64,000 bases of DNA from a virus, in the IMG/VR virus record IMGVR_UViG_3300005825_000057, positions 1 to 64,000 of that record; one strand, written 5' to 3'. How positions within the stretch are numbered: the stretch's first letter is position 1; the number at the start of each line of letters is the position of its first letter. The translations under genes and the position numbers were made by a program. Positions 33,777-43,202 of the stretch are shown piece after piece. Under the pieces are notes generated by a model, which ran no database searches, was not told where the DNA came from, and worked only from the letters and a program-made list of their open reading frames with translations.

Positions 33777-34244
33777 TTATGCATCTGCGAATAAAGACAA
33801 AGGCATAATTTTTACTTCTATTCCCGCTTCTTCAAACATTTGGGAAGAAAGTGCCATATCTTCAGCCCAACGCTCTCGTAAATGCTCTGGAATCTCTGGG
33901 GCCACGCAACGAGTAATTCCAGACTGAATTACCATCGCAGCACATACACTACAACTCATAAAAGGCCAAGTGTATAATGTGCCACCCTCTATGGGGCCAC
34001 GGGCAAACAACAACGCATTTCGTTCACAATGAACAATCATCTTATATTTTAATTCACGATTTGCATACCGCTCTGGGTAATCGTGTACACCTACGGGAAA
34101 GCCATTATATCCCATTGAAACAACTCTTAAATTAGGATCAGTAATTACTGCCCCTGTTTGAGTTGATGGGTCTTTAGACCAACTAGCAACGTGTCGAGCA
34201 AGCTCTACAAATCGCTTATCCCACTTATCCATATCTTTTTTCAC
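33777..34244 (-). CDS. dCMP deaminase family protein
   Basis: 155 aa zinc-dependent deaminase fold: PSTQTGAVITD (about residues 26-36), VHCERNALLFARG (about 71-83) and FMSCSVCAAM (about 94-103). The canonical motifs are HAE and PCxxC; here they read HCE and SCSVC, so the zinc-ligand positions are kept but two neighbours differ. Converts dCMP to dUMP, feeding ThyX. Next gene upstream ends two bases before its start. Confidence 0.85.
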   Translation of the reverse strand: MKKDMDKWDKRFVELARHVASWSKDPSTQTGAVITDPNLRVVSMGYNGFPVGVHDYPERYANRELKYKMIVHCERNALLFARGPIEGGTLYTWPFMSCSVCAAMVIQSGITRCVAPEIPEHLRERWAEDMALSSQMFEEAGIEVKIMPLSLFADA

Positions 34245-34246
34245 GT

Positions 34247-34921
34247 TTAATTTCCTACAAGAGACTTCAAATCTTGAAGTATTTTAAGGTTGAGAATAAT
34301 CTTTTCATTGCCACCCAATGAATCAATTTTACTAAGCAAAACTTGAAGTTGACCTAATCCACCTACCTCGTTGGCTAAATGCCCTACTTCTTTCAAAAGA
34401 TCAACTTCCGATTTTGACTGAATAGTTGGATTGTTCACAAATGGAAACAAAGTTTCAGTAACTTTAGCAGATTCGGTTTTGCCACCTTCAAAATCTATTT
34501 CCTTCTGCTTTGAATTAACTTTAAGCATTCCAATGGATTCATATCTATCTAACGTCAATTTCAACCACTGTTTGGCTTCTTGCCTAGCAAGGTTCAAATT
34601 AAAAACTGGACCATTAGGCCACGTTCCATTACGCCTTCCCGTTGTGACAATCGAACCATAAACTGCTGTAAGAGAAATAACGGTAGTGAACCAGCTACTA
34701 GATTTATTCTTCCCAACAATTCCAGCTTCTTGCCTTAATCTAACAAAAGAAGCGACCTGCATTTCCTTTTCTTGGGCTATTTCTGCGTCTGCTTTTTCAC
34801 AAGCATTCTTACGAGAATTAAGACACCCAGAATAATAAATATAAAGTGTCAACCAAGACTCCCAAGTATCTTGGCTAGAATTTAATTTGGAAACCGTTGA
34901 CTTCAAAGAAAGTTTTTTCAT
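34247..34921 (-). CDS. Hypothetical protein with a possible membrane segment, 224 aa
   Basis: The ATG at 34921 has AAGGG upstream; a GTG at 34930 is the alternative start. A hydrophobic stretch (about residues 75-92) could be a weak membrane segment; the rest is charged and helical, with Ser/Lys-rich termini. It overlaps neither neighbour by more than three bases. No family recognised. Confidence 0.6.
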   Translation of the reverse strand: MKKLSLKSTVSKLNSSQDTWESWLTLYIYYSGCLNSRKNACEKADAEIAQEKEMQVASFVRLRQEAGIVGKNKSSSWFTTVISLTAVYGSIVTTGRRNGTWPNGPVFNLNLARQEAKQWLKLTLDRYESIGMLKVNSKQKEIDFEGGKTESAKVTETLFPFVNNPTIQSKSEVDLLKEVGHLANEVGGLGQLQVLLSKIDSLGGNEKIILNLKILQDLKSLVGN

Positions 34922-34922
34922 A

Positions 34923-35492
34923 CTAAACACCCTTTTTCCTATAAGATAACCAAATTTCTAAATCAAAATCAGCAACACTCTTTCCGGCTTCATCTGCAAG
35001 TCGCAAAAAATGTTGTTCAAGTTCCACATACTTTTTGCCAGAGGGGGTTGAAACCGGAGCGTCAACCCCCTTCTCCCGCAAAAACTTCAAAATATGCGTA
35101 TCAAGTCCAGCCAACCTTTGATTGCGACGACTATGGATTAAGAAACATCTAGCCGTCTTCGGCCCTATGCCCTTAATGGCTTCCAGATCGTCCACAGTGC
35201 ATTGGTTTAAATCAATTGCACTCTCGGCCAACTGAATAAAGGTAACCGCCTTATTGGTATAACAGCCAATTCCTGCTGCTTTCATTTCTTCAGAAAGATT
35301 CGGAACCTTCCTAATAATCGCAAAGGGTGTACGACCCAAATGCTTCCATTTACTAAGAAGTCTTTCTAAACATCGAGCAGCAGTATTTCCATTTTTACCT
35401 GCGGCACACACCCAAAACAAAATACGAAGTTGTAGCTCTGGGGTTGGACAATTATACAAAGTAATTTGGTCTGGATCGACAAAAAACTTCAT
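34923..35492 (-). CDS. HhH-GPD DNA glycosylase (endonuclease III-like)
   Basis: 189 aa; the core block LEAIKGIGPKTARCFLIHS (about residues 107-125) is the helix-hairpin-helix with the catalytic Lys of bifunctional glycosylases in GPKTA, followed by LDTHI (about 133-137) with the catalytic Asp. The four-Cys iron-sulfur cluster at the C-terminus of EndoIII is absent. Likely excises oxidised or mismatched bases. Start overlaps the methyltransferase stop (ATGA). Confidence 0.8.
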   Translation of the reverse strand: MKFFVDPDQITLYNCPTPELQLRILFWVCAAGKNGNTAARCLERLLSKWKHLGRTPFAIIRKVPNLSEEMKAAGIGCYTNKAVTFIQLAESAIDLNQCTVDDLEAIKGIGPKTARCFLIHSRRNQRLAGLDTHILKFLREKGVDAPVSTPSGKKYVELEQHFLRLADEAGKSVADFDLEIWLSYRKKGV

Positions 35493-35989
35493 TTTATAAC
35501 CCTCAAAACAAAATCTATCTTGCGAACCACGTTCCAATAATGCCTACGAGCATATTCTTTTTCAGCTTCTGACTTATCAACCCATTCTTCAAAATATGTA
35601 AAAGACACACTTTCGGTTTTCAATTCAGTCGAAACATTCTCGTTGGCACTACCCTTCAAATCACTACTGTCAAAAAATCTAAATGAATGCTCATTAAAAT
35701 GATTCACATGATAAGGATTGACAGCATTAAACAACGAAGAAGAAACATAAGGAACACCAATTTTTATAATCGCATTGGGTTTGCAAACACGCCACATTTC
35801 ATAAAGAACAAGAAGATATTCTTTACAATGCTCCAATACATGATAACAATAAATTTCATCTACTGAATTTTCAGGCCAAGGCCAAGGTTTATTTATATCT
35901 AAACAAACATCTGTCTTCAAGGCCGGATTAACATCTATGTTCACCCAGCCTTCTCTATATTGTTTGCCACAACCAACATTCAACTTCAT
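35489..35989 (-). CDS. SAM-dependent methyltransferase (type 11-like)
   Basis: 166 aa. KLNVGCGKQYREGWVNIDV (about residues 2-20) has the motif I and the acidic strand, followed by DEIYCYHVLEHCKEYLLVLYEMWRVCKP (motif II to III, with HVLEH). Small size and missing C-terminal region suggest it acts on a small molecule or a peptide; substrate not predictable. Confidence 0.8.
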   Translation of the reverse strand: MKLNVGCGKQYREGWVNIDVNPALKTDVCLDINKPWPWPENSVDEIYCYHVLEHCKEYLLVLYEMWRVCKPNAIIKIGVPYVSSSLFNAVNPYHVNHFNEHSFRFFDSSDLKGSANENVSTELKTESVSFTYFEEWVDKSEAEKEYARRHYWNVVRKIDFVLRVIK

Positions 35990-36486
35990 TCTTCAACACC
36001 CTGTTTTAAAAAGTCTTCAAAGCTGGTTGTTGATTCAGTTACTTTATCTGTGTAAATATCTTTGTTCAACTTGTCAAGTTCTTTACGCAAAGTATGACCA
36101 CGATTTTGAGCATTCTCGTGATTCTTATCCCATGCCTTTAAGTGAGCTTTAATCAAACCAACCACAGACTTTCTATCAACCTTGTATTCAAAAGCTCTCA
36201 CAACGTCAGGATCAGACGCCGCTTTAGATTTTGCGTAGTTATCTGACCCGCCTTCGTCTTTGGCTTCAACAAACTTTTGGTTGTATAAAGCCTCATATCG
36301 AACATCTGCAATCATGTATTCTTTGGTTGCATGTTCGAGTTGTTTTCCAAAATAATCAATCCATGCATATTCATGGTCCATGTAATCACTTAAAGTGATT
36401 TCATTAAATTTCATACGTTCTGGGTCTAGCACTAACACTTTGCCAGCCACAGTTATTTCGGTTTTTTCTACAGGTGCCGCTTCCAT
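35986..36486 (-). CDS. Hypothetical protein, 166 aa
   Basis: Helical, charged, with a C-terminus reading SFEDFLKQGVEE that resembles the F-x-x-F-L peptide seen at N-termini elsewhere. TAATG-type overlap with the helicase upstream suggests co-translation. It could be a helicase partner; no family recognised. Confidence 0.6.
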   Translation of the reverse strand: MEAAPVEKTEITVAGKVLVLDPERMKFNEITLSDYMDHEYAWIDYFGKQLEHATKEYMIADVRYEALYNQKFVEAKDEGGSDNYAKSKAASDPDVVRAFEYKVDRKSVVGLIKAHLKAWDKNHENAQNRGHTLRKELDKLNKDIYTDKVTESTTSFEDFLKQGVEE

Positions 36487-38018
36487 TATTCGCCTCCGGT
36501 TTCGTCATCAGACGGATCAATGATACTGTTTCTTTTTTGATTTCTTTTTTTGGCAGGTGGATTATATTTGTCCAATTTGAAATCTTCTGCCTTTTTCTCT
36601 TCGGCAGTATTCATCTGCTGTGAATATCTCTCTTTGGAAATTTCAAATATATCCAACGTACCCATTCTATAATCGAAACCAATCTTAAATGGGAAACGAG
36701 AAGAACCATCACGATGTTTGATGACAAACCCACGACCCACTTCTGCGTCCTTCTCTCGACCTTGCTGGTTTATAGACCAGAAAGCATCTAAAGGTTTAAA
36801 TTGGTCGAAAGACGTACCGATATTACTTTCATCAATATATTGATTCAATTCTAACTTTGCGGCACTTGCATTTGGCTGCACACACGTCATGGTGCAATGC
36901 TTCTTCTCAACACCAAAACCTCTTAAATCACGCAAAATTCTATAAGCCGATTCATATTTTTTAACTGATGGATCGTCTTTCATTTCGCCAACATAGTCAA
37001 TGATAACTAAGTTCGGAACCCAACCTCTTACGCCTAGTTGAGCGTGATAAGCTCGAATTCCATTTACATCCATCTGACCACCGGGGAATTGCTTAATTAC
37101 CAGTTGGTTTCGATCATCTTTATCTTTGCCAAATTCCTCAATGGTCTTAATGACCTCATCTTTATTTTGTCTAAGTAGATTGATGTCTAATTTTGCGAAC
37201 TGCGATGTGAACCGTTGGGCAATACCCAACTCATCCATTTCCATCGTGAGATAAAGAACTTTGTGCCCAAGCAAAACATTGGCCACAGCCGCTTTCACAA
37301 GTGCCAAGGATTTACCTGTACCGGGTAAACCAATCCATGCAGCAATTTGTCCGGGGAATAAACCACCACCCGTTAAAGCGTTATCAATGGTTTCAAATGA
37401 CGAAGTAAAACGATCAAGACCTTCATATCGTTTATCCATACGATTAAACATTTCTTGAATATTGATGAAATACTCAAGACCCGGCTCATAATGCCGGTCA
37501 ATCGTCATGGCCTGCCGCATTTCTTCGTAAACAAATCCCCAAGTCTTATCATCTTCGGGAGCTTCATTCATCTTCTCTAAGCAATTGTGGAAAGCCACTT
37601 TGATTGCTTGGACCTTGGCAAAATAAGTAATTTTATCAAGAAGATATTCTCTAGTTTCTAATCCGGGGACGTAATACTCGTAAAGAGTGTGAAGCTCGCC
37701 CGTAAAATAAATTTGAATTGCCTTTTCTCTTTCCTTGAGCTTATTTTGCAATTCATTGTGTAAAATCCATTTGTCGGGAATTACTCTGTGTTTGTCGAAA
37801 TATTCAAACAAAAGAGAACAAATTGTGACATGAGATTCTGTCGAAAAATACATTGGCTTGATCTTATCCACACTCTGAACGAGCATGAAATGATCGGTAA
37901 GCAACATTCCCAGCAATTTTTTCTGGAATGTTTCGTCCCAAGCAAACTTGGTTTGAGTAACATCAGGGTCAGTCAAACTTTCCAGCTTTGCTTGTTCTTC
38001 AGGAGATAATTCACGCAT
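36486..38018 (-). CDS. Replicative DNA helicase (DnaB/gp41 family)
   Basis: 510 aa. N-terminal helical domain (to about 170), linker, then the RecA-like core with AWIGLPGTGKSLALVKAA (Walker A, about residues 227-244), LYLTMEMDELGIAQRF (about 256-271), and VIIDYVGEMKD (Walker B, about 336-346). DnaB-type hexameric helicase that unwinds the fork 5'-3' and loads primase. No primase gene is seen in the window. C-terminal tail is Lys/Asp-rich. Confidence 0.92.
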   Translation of the reverse strand: MRELSPEEQAKLESLTDPDVTQTKFAWDETFQKKLLGMLLTDHFMLVQSVDKIKPMYFSTESHVTICSLLFEYFDKHRVIPDKWILHNELQNKLKEREKAIQIYFTGELHTLYEYYVPGLETREYLLDKITYFAKVQAIKVAFHNCLEKMNEAPEDDKTWGFVYEEMRQAMTIDRHYEPGLEYFINIQEMFNRMDKRYEGLDRFTSSFETIDNALTGGGLFPGQIAAWIGLPGTGKSLALVKAAVANVLLGHKVLYLTMEMDELGIAQRFTSQFAKLDINLLRQNKDEVIKTIEEFGKDKDDRNQLVIKQFPGGQMDVNGIRAYHAQLGVRGWVPNLVIIDYVGEMKDDPSVKKYESAYRILRDLRGFGVEKKHCTMTCVQPNASAAKLELNQYIDESNIGTSFDQFKPLDAFWSINQQGREKDAEVGRGFVIKHRDGSSRFPFKIGFDYRMGTLDIFEISKERYSQQMNTAEEKKAEDFKLDKYNPPAKKRNQKRNSIIDPSDDETGGE

Positions 38019-38023
38019 AAGTT

Positions 38024-38509
38024 TTACCCATTTATAAAGGGCGTCTCAATTGGCAATTCAATAGAAATCTTGTGATGATCTACACCAACACTCGACTCCT
38101 GATCTGTAATTCGCCAGCCCTTAACTTCCATCTTTAGTAATGGAATTATTATACGCAAATTAGGCATCAAACGGTAGTCATCTTTTATATCTTCCCAAGC
38201 ATACCAAGCAACTTTTTCAATTTCTTCTGCTCTAGGCTTTGGTTGCTTGTAATAATTCATTTCTGCGAGGAAGCAATGCACCACGCAATCGTTGCCAATA
38301 ATCTCTCCCATCAATGTCATTTTGTCGGCAGGCCATCCTGCCTCTTCTTGTAATTCACGCTCGGCAGCTTCTTGGGGAGATTCACCTTCTTCGACTTTTC
38401 CGCCTACAAGATTAAGTCTTCCTTTTTGCCATGCGGGTTTTTCTTTGAGAACCAATAGGGTTATGTTGGTTTTCCAAGGACGCACATGAATCAAAACGTA
38501 TTCTTTCAT
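38024..38509 (-). CDS. NUDIX hydrolase
   Basis: 161 aa with a full Nudix box GGKVEEGESPQEAAERELQE-EAGW (about residues 37-61; G-x5-E-x7-REUxEExGU pattern). Cleaves nucleoside diphosphates linked to another moiety (for example dNTPs, NADH, capped RNA). Coupled to the GT8 gene downstream by ATGA overlap; GAGG precedes the ATG. Confidence 0.93.
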   Translation of the reverse strand: MKEYVLIHVRPWKTNITLLVLKEKPAWQKGRLNLVGGKVEEGESPQEAAERELQEEAGWPADKMTLMGEIIGNDCVVHCFLAEMNYYKQPKPRAEEIEKVAWYAWEDIKDDYRLMPNLRIIIPLLKMEVKGWRITDQESSVGVDHHKISIELPIETPFING

Positions 38510-39363
38510 TTTTTCCTCAAAAGCAATTTTTTAGGCAAGAATGTCTTTCGTTCTTGTTGTACCGGAGTTGGCAACTCCATAGTTTTTGGCACATCTATCT
38601 TGGGATATTCTTTGTGAAAAAAATTCAACCAGTTATGAGAGAGAGTATGGAATATCTTGGTCGGCCCTCGATAAAATTCTTTCTCGACATGCGCAGAATC
38701 AAAATACACATAATCAAGCTCGTGATCCAGAGCAAATAATGTAAAAGCCAATTCTTCTCGTCCAGTTGCGTTTTGACTTACTTGATGTATCCATTCACCC
38801 ATAGGGTGAATTTTCTTTTTAAGACTCAAGCAGTAATCATAAACCTCTTCGCCATATTTTCGCAAAAGATGGTTGTTAAACAAAACTACCCCAGAATTGA
38901 AAGAACGAATTGATTTGTTCTTCCAATTGGTGGGGTAGTGATCGCCAAAAGTATTTGTGGTGGCGGCAAAATCAACGTCTTTGTAAATATCAAAAAGACA
39001 AGTTATGTCGCCAAAAATAAAAGTATCCGAGTCAATAAGAATAACTCGTTCGTGCGGACATTCTGCAAAAACAATCCGCTGAGCAGAAAAATAACCCTTC
39101 TCTTCTTTTAAATCCAAATCATGATAAATTTTCAATTCGATATTGAGACTTTTACAAAGTTCAAAAAATTCCTGCTTCTCAACAAGTCGAATGTGACGAT
39201 CAAGAGTGTCTTTATTTGTAATGCCACGACTATCTCGGCAATTATCTTCAACAAAATAAATCGTGACCGGCAGGGTTGGATTGTGCTGACGTAAGGTTCG
39301 TAAGCTGTAGGATGCCATTGTCAAATAAAATGGCTCTTCATTTAAAACATAAACTGCTTGCAT
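38506..39363 (-). CDS. Glycosyltransferase family 8-like protein
   Basis: 285 aa. RVILIDSDTFIFGDI (about residues 91-105) has the DSD metal motif of GT8 transferases, followed by RSFNSGVVLFNN (about 140-151) and the HTLSHNWLNF block near 255. Transfers a nucleotide-activated hexose; acceptor unknown. C-terminal 30 residues are basic. Follows the NUDIX gene in a coupled pair. Confidence 0.75.
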   Translation of the reverse strand: MQAVYVLNEEPFYLTMASYSLRTLRQHNPTLPVTIYFVEDNCRDSRGITNKDTLDRHIRLVEKQEFFELCKSLNIELKIYHDLDLKEEKGYFSAQRIVFAECPHERVILIDSDTFIFGDITCLFDIYKDVDFAATTNTFGDHYPTNWKNKSIRSFNSGVVLFNNHLLRKYGEEVYDYCLSLKKKIHPMGEWIHQVSQNATGREELAFTLFALDHELDYVYFDSAHVEKEFYRGPTKIFHTLSHNWLNFFHKEYPKIDVPKTMELPTPVQQERKTFLPKKLLLRKK

Positions 39364-39524
39364 ATTTTAATCCCAAAGTACAAGAGAATGTGAGACTGCA
39401 ACACTAGGGAGTTCTATAAAACAATAAATTCTAATTTTTAACTTTTTAAACTAACATCAACATATAAAATAAAGTATCCCTCGGCAATCCACTACCCCAT
39501 TCTCAAACAATTATAGGGGAAAAA

Positions 39525-40109
39525 TCACAAAGCACAAATTGCATTGTTATTTGTTTGACCCAAATAGTCGTACTCAGACAAAGAAACCTGACCGGCTCGA
39601 ATTACTTTTTCTTTAGTAATCTTTTTACCCATGTTTTTCTGTCCGTTCCAAACAATAGCTTTGCAATATGTAGCAAACTTAGAATCAATTCTAAGGGGTG
39701 CATCCCTCATCGGTCTTTGAGCCTTGGGAACAATTTTTTTGACAATTCGATCCAACATCAATTCTTGATGCGGACCAAACTTCTGTCGGTTTGCTCCATG
39801 TCGAGTTCTGTTGGCCCACAAGTCCATCAAATTAGCCACAATTCTTGAAAGGAATTTATCTTTGGCAGAATACTTCTTAGCCAAAGTCAAACAACTCTCA
39901 ATATAAGTTTGACGCTTATAGTAAGAGCCTGCTCGAATTATGGAAAGTTGTAGTTCTTGGTTTATGTCATCAAAGTCATCAGTGTAGTTGTTTCTGGAAT
40001 TCTTTTTTTGAAGTTGGTGGGCAGCGTAAAAACAAAGTTTACCAAAGCTGTCATTAAGGTCTGCAAATTCATTATTGGTTATCGGGAAATTAACGCATAT
40101 ATCCTTCAT
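39525..40109 (-). CDS. Hypothetical protein, possible sigma-like factor, 194 aa
   Basis: AAGGA six bases before the ATG at 40109 supports this start. Helical protein with an NDSFGKL / DDINQELQLSIIRAGSYYKRQTYIES region and a RTRHGANRQKFGPHQEL segment. The helical pattern recalls sigma-factor region 2, but I cannot confirm it. The gene overlaps nothing and lies directly downstream of the DNA polymerase gene (two-base gap). Treat as unknown. Confidence 0.4.
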   Translation of the reverse strand: MKDICVNFPITNNEFADLNDSFGKLCFYAAHQLQKKNSRNNYTDDFDDINQELQLSIIRAGSYYKRQTYIESCLTLAKKYSAKDKFLSRIVANLMDLWANRTRHGANRQKFGPHQELMLDRIVKKIVPKAQRPMRDAPLRIDSKFATYCKAIVWNGQKNMGKKITKEKVIRAGQVSLSEYDYLGQTNNNAICAL

Positions 40110-40111
40110 AT

Positions 40112-41422
40112 TCATTCCTTTTTGATTACATTTTTTAATTCATTGAGATTTCTGCCTGCTTTGCATGAAACTTTCAACTTTAAGCCGGGACATAACTCGC
40201 TTTCAGAAGAAAGTGCAAAGATCGCCTTTTGGTAAATTTCCTTCCAATTCTCCTTTGACGCATACACCATGTATCCATCGTGAACGTGGTAGGCCAATTT
40301 AGTCATAGGGACCAAGGCATAATAAAGTTGGATTAGTTTTTCTAAGCAAATAATTGAGGCGGGAGATTGAACGCAAAAATTGCGAACTCTGTATTCTTTA
40401 CCCTCGAAATAACGGCGTTTGCCAAATATGTCATCAGCATAGCCTCTTTCTTTGACCTGATCTTGATAAGCCTGTATCCAAGCTAGAGCAGTCGGGAAAA
40501 GTTCATGGATTCGATTAACAATCGCTTCGGCTGTCGCTTCGGCAATTTTAAGTCTATCAGCCAGTGTATGGGCTGACATCCCATATATAATCGGCAAGAA
40601 GAATTTTTTGCATTTATCTCTTGCTTCTTTTAAATTAGTCTGTTCACCAATTATTTTTTCATATAAAGCAAAATATACATCATTTGCTTTACAAAGTTCA
40701 TTTAATAGCGGGTCTTTAGTCAACCACGCCAACATAAAAACTTCCATGCTGTTAAAATCAAAATACATGAAAAAATTCTCATGCAAAGGTTTTAACGCAT
40801 TTTTCTTTTCCACGGTAAGGTTGTGGGGCACATACCCGTGGCTATAAGCCTTGTGACATAACAACCGCCCATTCTCTTGCCCATCAATTTCATAATAAGC
40901 ATAAGCCTTATTTTCAATATCCGAATCGAGAATGCCTACGGTTTCAAGATGTGGTAAAACCTGAGTCATCAAGGGCAGGTGAATATTTTTATATATCTTT
41001 GAAGATTCTTTGTAATTTGGCTCAGCAATAACTTTTTTCATTCGAGCTAGAGCTTCGCCCAAACTTTTTGGTGCTTGATTTTTAATTCCCAGATATGATT
41101 CGATTATTTTCAAATCAATAATTGCAGCATCACAAAAAATTGGCTTTCCGGTTTTCGCCAAAATATAACTTGCGAAATTTTTCCAATTCCAAGTTACAAT
41201 CCTAGCGCCCTTGGCCAAAAGGTTGAATCTCGTGATCTGACAGAAACGATTCAAATCCTCTTCCTCGTTAATTGCAAGCGAATAAGACTTTCCACCAGTT
41301 GCGTGAATATGCAAAAAATTCTCAGACTTTACACTAAAGTCCAAGATTTCTGGATCAAATATAAAAAGACAATTTTGTGTTTCCAAATCTCCAAGAAACT
41401 CGGAAAACTTCAAGTAGTCCAT
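40112..41422 (-). CDS. Family A DNA polymerase (short form)
   Basis: 436 aa (T7 polymerase 704, PolI Klenow about 605). The palm motifs are clear: motif A DFNSMEVFMLAWL (about residues 221-233), motif B RDKCKKFFLPIIYGMSAHTL (about 264-283) and motif C VHDGYMV (about 379-385; the usual HDE is HDG here). N-terminal 190 residues are where a 3'-5' exonuclease would be; NWKNF and IIDLKIIESYL echoes are present but the acidic catalytic residues are not evident, so proofreading is doubtful. Begins MDYLKFSEFLGDLE. No good Shine-Dalgarno is seen before the ATG at 41422 or the alternative TTG at 41431. Confidence 0.88.
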   Translation of the reverse strand: MDYLKFSEFLGDLETQNCLFIFDPEILDFSVKSENFLHIHATGGKSYSLAINEEEDLNRFCQITRFNLLAKGARIVTWNWKNFASYILAKTGKPIFCDAAIIDLKIIESYLGIKNQAPKSLGEALARMKKVIAEPNYKESSKIYKNIHLPLMTQVLPHLETVGILDSDIENKAYAYYEIDGQENGRLLCHKAYSHGYVPHNLTVEKKNALKPLHENFFMYFDFNSMEVFMLAWLTKDPLLNELCKANDVYFALYEKIIGEQTNLKEARDKCKKFFLPIIYGMSAHTLADRLKIAEATAEAIVNRIHELFPTALAWIQAYQDQVKERGYADDIFGKRRYFEGKEYRVRNFCVQSPASIICLEKLIQLYYALVPMTKLAYHVHDGYMVYASKENWKEIYQKAIFALSSESELCPGLKLKVSCKAGRNLNELKNVIKKE

Positions 41423-41654
41423 TTGGCGCAACCATTTTAATCTTCGTGATCTTAGAAAAACCTAAAGTTAAGTATATCTTCGAGAATGTATTTAAGCAAG
41501 TACAATTTGCCAATTTATTCTCTTCTCTACTATACTCTATTCTTCTCTATTATTTATCCATAGGTACTTCTCTATGATATGCGCACACCGAGTCGCCGGT
41601 TAAGTTATACTTATTTAAAAGAATAAATACTATAGAATAGATTTATTTCTTTTT

Positions 41655-41989
41655 GTTTTAGTAGAGGGAGAAAAACTTTCTACTAAAACACAAGCATAAC
41701 ATAACCCTAGTCCATAGATTTCTCTATGGAGAGTCAGTGTACCCAATAAAAAATGCAGCAACCAAACCCAAGACTAGATCGCTTTCTCGTCAAAAAGCGA
41801 ATGGCTTTTTTGTCTAATCTAGGCACACCTACACTGCTGAGCCGGATGATTCTCGTGGATCAATCCTGATACCTGTCAAGGCGCTCGGTTTTTTCACCCA
41901 AATTTCTTCAAAGGGGTACTCGTGAATACTTTTTGAATGGGAAGAAACGGTAACTAGCCGTTTATACCTTTCGGTAATTTAGAGCTTCC
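41655..41989. ncRNA. Structured non-coding region in the 41432-42106 gap
   Basis: This 675-bp gap has no convincing gene (a 38-codon frame at 41753-41869 has no Shine-Dalgarno). It holds several hairpins: an 11-bp stem GTTTTAGTAGA/TCTACTAAAAC (41655-41689); CCATAGA/TCTATGG (41712-41729); a CTAGAT/ATCTAG arm (41774-41822) enclosing two mutually exclusive stems, CGCTTT/AAAGCG and AAAAAGC/GCTTTTT; and a GGAAG/CTTCC stem (41940-41989) enclosing AAACGG/CCGTTT and TACC/GGTA. Such density suggests a structured RNA or origin-like region; its 5' part (41510-41570) is a pyrimidine-rich TTCTC/TATAC stretch. Confidence 0.45.
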
Positions 41990-42106
41990 ATCTCAGTTTA
42001 TTTTTAAGTAGAGTGACGAGGCTAGAGTCAATATAGCAAAATATTTGCGTTGTTCAACCCCTGAATCATAAATATTTGGATTGATCTTTTCTGCGCATGA
42101 GGTACA

Positions 42107-42835
42107 ATGGCCAAAAATAAGAATCCCAATTTTTCTGAGGACGAAGATATGCCCCTTCTTGATGCAATTGCGTATTATGGCATGGATTCTATGGAATCTG
42201 CTGCCTATAAATTGAGCATTATCTGGGTAGAAAAGAGCAGAAAGTTTTTTCCTGATTACGAGCATGGCCGAATCAAAAAAGGTGATCCTCGAAAATCTTT
42301 GATGTTTAAAGTATGTTACAAATTAGTCCGAGAAACACAAGGGATTTTAAAAGAAGAAGATTATCCCTTGTACGTCCGGGCACAATTGGATATATTGAGA
42401 AATATAAACATGGGCAGTGAGCATCCCCTTATTGACCCAAACTGTCTTGTTGGCGAAAAAGCGTGGAAACGCTGGAAATTGTGGAAGAAAAAATATGATT
42501 GCGTTGTTGAACAAAAAGGCTTCAATATCAAAATTACGATTTCATCCCAAAAAATCGTGGAAGCGCTTGAAAAAACAAAAGAGTTTATTTTCAAAACTCT
42601 CGGTGCCGAACCATCCATCGAACGCTACAAAGAAGCAATCATCAACAAAAATTTGTTCCGATGGATTAACTTTGGGAAAATCTCGCCGTATTATCTCGTT
42701 ATGTCGCCGTACATTAAACAACTTGTGTCTGAAGAAGATTTGAAAAAAATCAATTTCGACCTTGAAGTTTATAAACCCTGTGCTACCAATGAAATATTGG
42801 CCCTTTTCAAAGAAAAGTTCAAATATGAGTTCTGA
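42107..42835 (+). CDS. Hypothetical protein, 242 aa
   Basis: GAGG precedes the ATG. An acidic start then a mostly helical protein with many Tyr/Lys/Trp residues. No family recognised. First gene after the structured non-coding region, followed 12 bases later by the zinc-ribbon gene. Confidence 0.65.
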   Translation: MAKNKNPNFSEDEDMPLLDAIAYYGMDSMESAAYKLSIIWVEKSRKFFPDYEHGRIKKGDPRKSLMFKVCYKLVRETQGILKEEDYPLYVRAQLDILRNINMGSEHPLIDPNCLVGEKAWKRWKLWKKKYDCVVEQKGFNIKITISSQKIVEALEKTKEFIFKTLGAEPSIERYKEAIINKNLFRWINFGKISPYYLVMSPYIKQLVSEEDLKKINFDLEVYKPCATNEILALFKEKFKYEF

Positions 42836-42847
42836 AAGAGTGTCAAA

Positions 42848-43195
42848 ATGGCAGTCAAAAACCGATCTGTCGAATGTGATTGTGGAGAATTATTCCACGA
42901 AAACAATAAAGGCGAATTAACTGGCAATTTGATCTACTCGCCTTGGCGACTTAAACACAATAAAGTTCGTCAGACAAAATCTGCAAATCAATGCGATATT
43001 ATGCTTTGTATATTTGAGCGTGCTGTAGGATGCGCCAAATGCAAGCAAGAAATATTTCGTGACAAGAAACAGTATGAGATTACCCCGCCAATAGGCAAAG
43101 AAGATTTGCCCATCACTTCGTATTCATCTAAAGAATACGTTTACTCGGATAAAACAGAATTCGTAGAGCCAACAGAAGATTCTACAAAAGCATAA
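42848..43195 (+). CDS. Hypothetical zinc-binding protein, 115 aa
   Basis: C-x-C (CDCG, about 10-13), Cys near 50 and CAKC (about 60-63), a possible zinc-binding arrangement. Followed by a glycosyltransferase-like gene seven bases later. No family recognised. Confidence 0.6.
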   Translation: MAVKNRSVECDCGELFHENNKGELTGNLIYSPWRLKHNKVRQTKSANQCDIMLCIFERAVGCAKCKQEIFRDKKQYEITPPIGKEDLPITSYSSKEYVYSDKTEFVEPTEDSTKA

Positions 43196-43202
43196 ATATT
43201 TT

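Noticed and set aside
41753-41869. 38-codon plus-strand frame in the non-coding gap
   Set aside because: No ribosome site, and it lies across several stable hairpins, so I treated it as chance.
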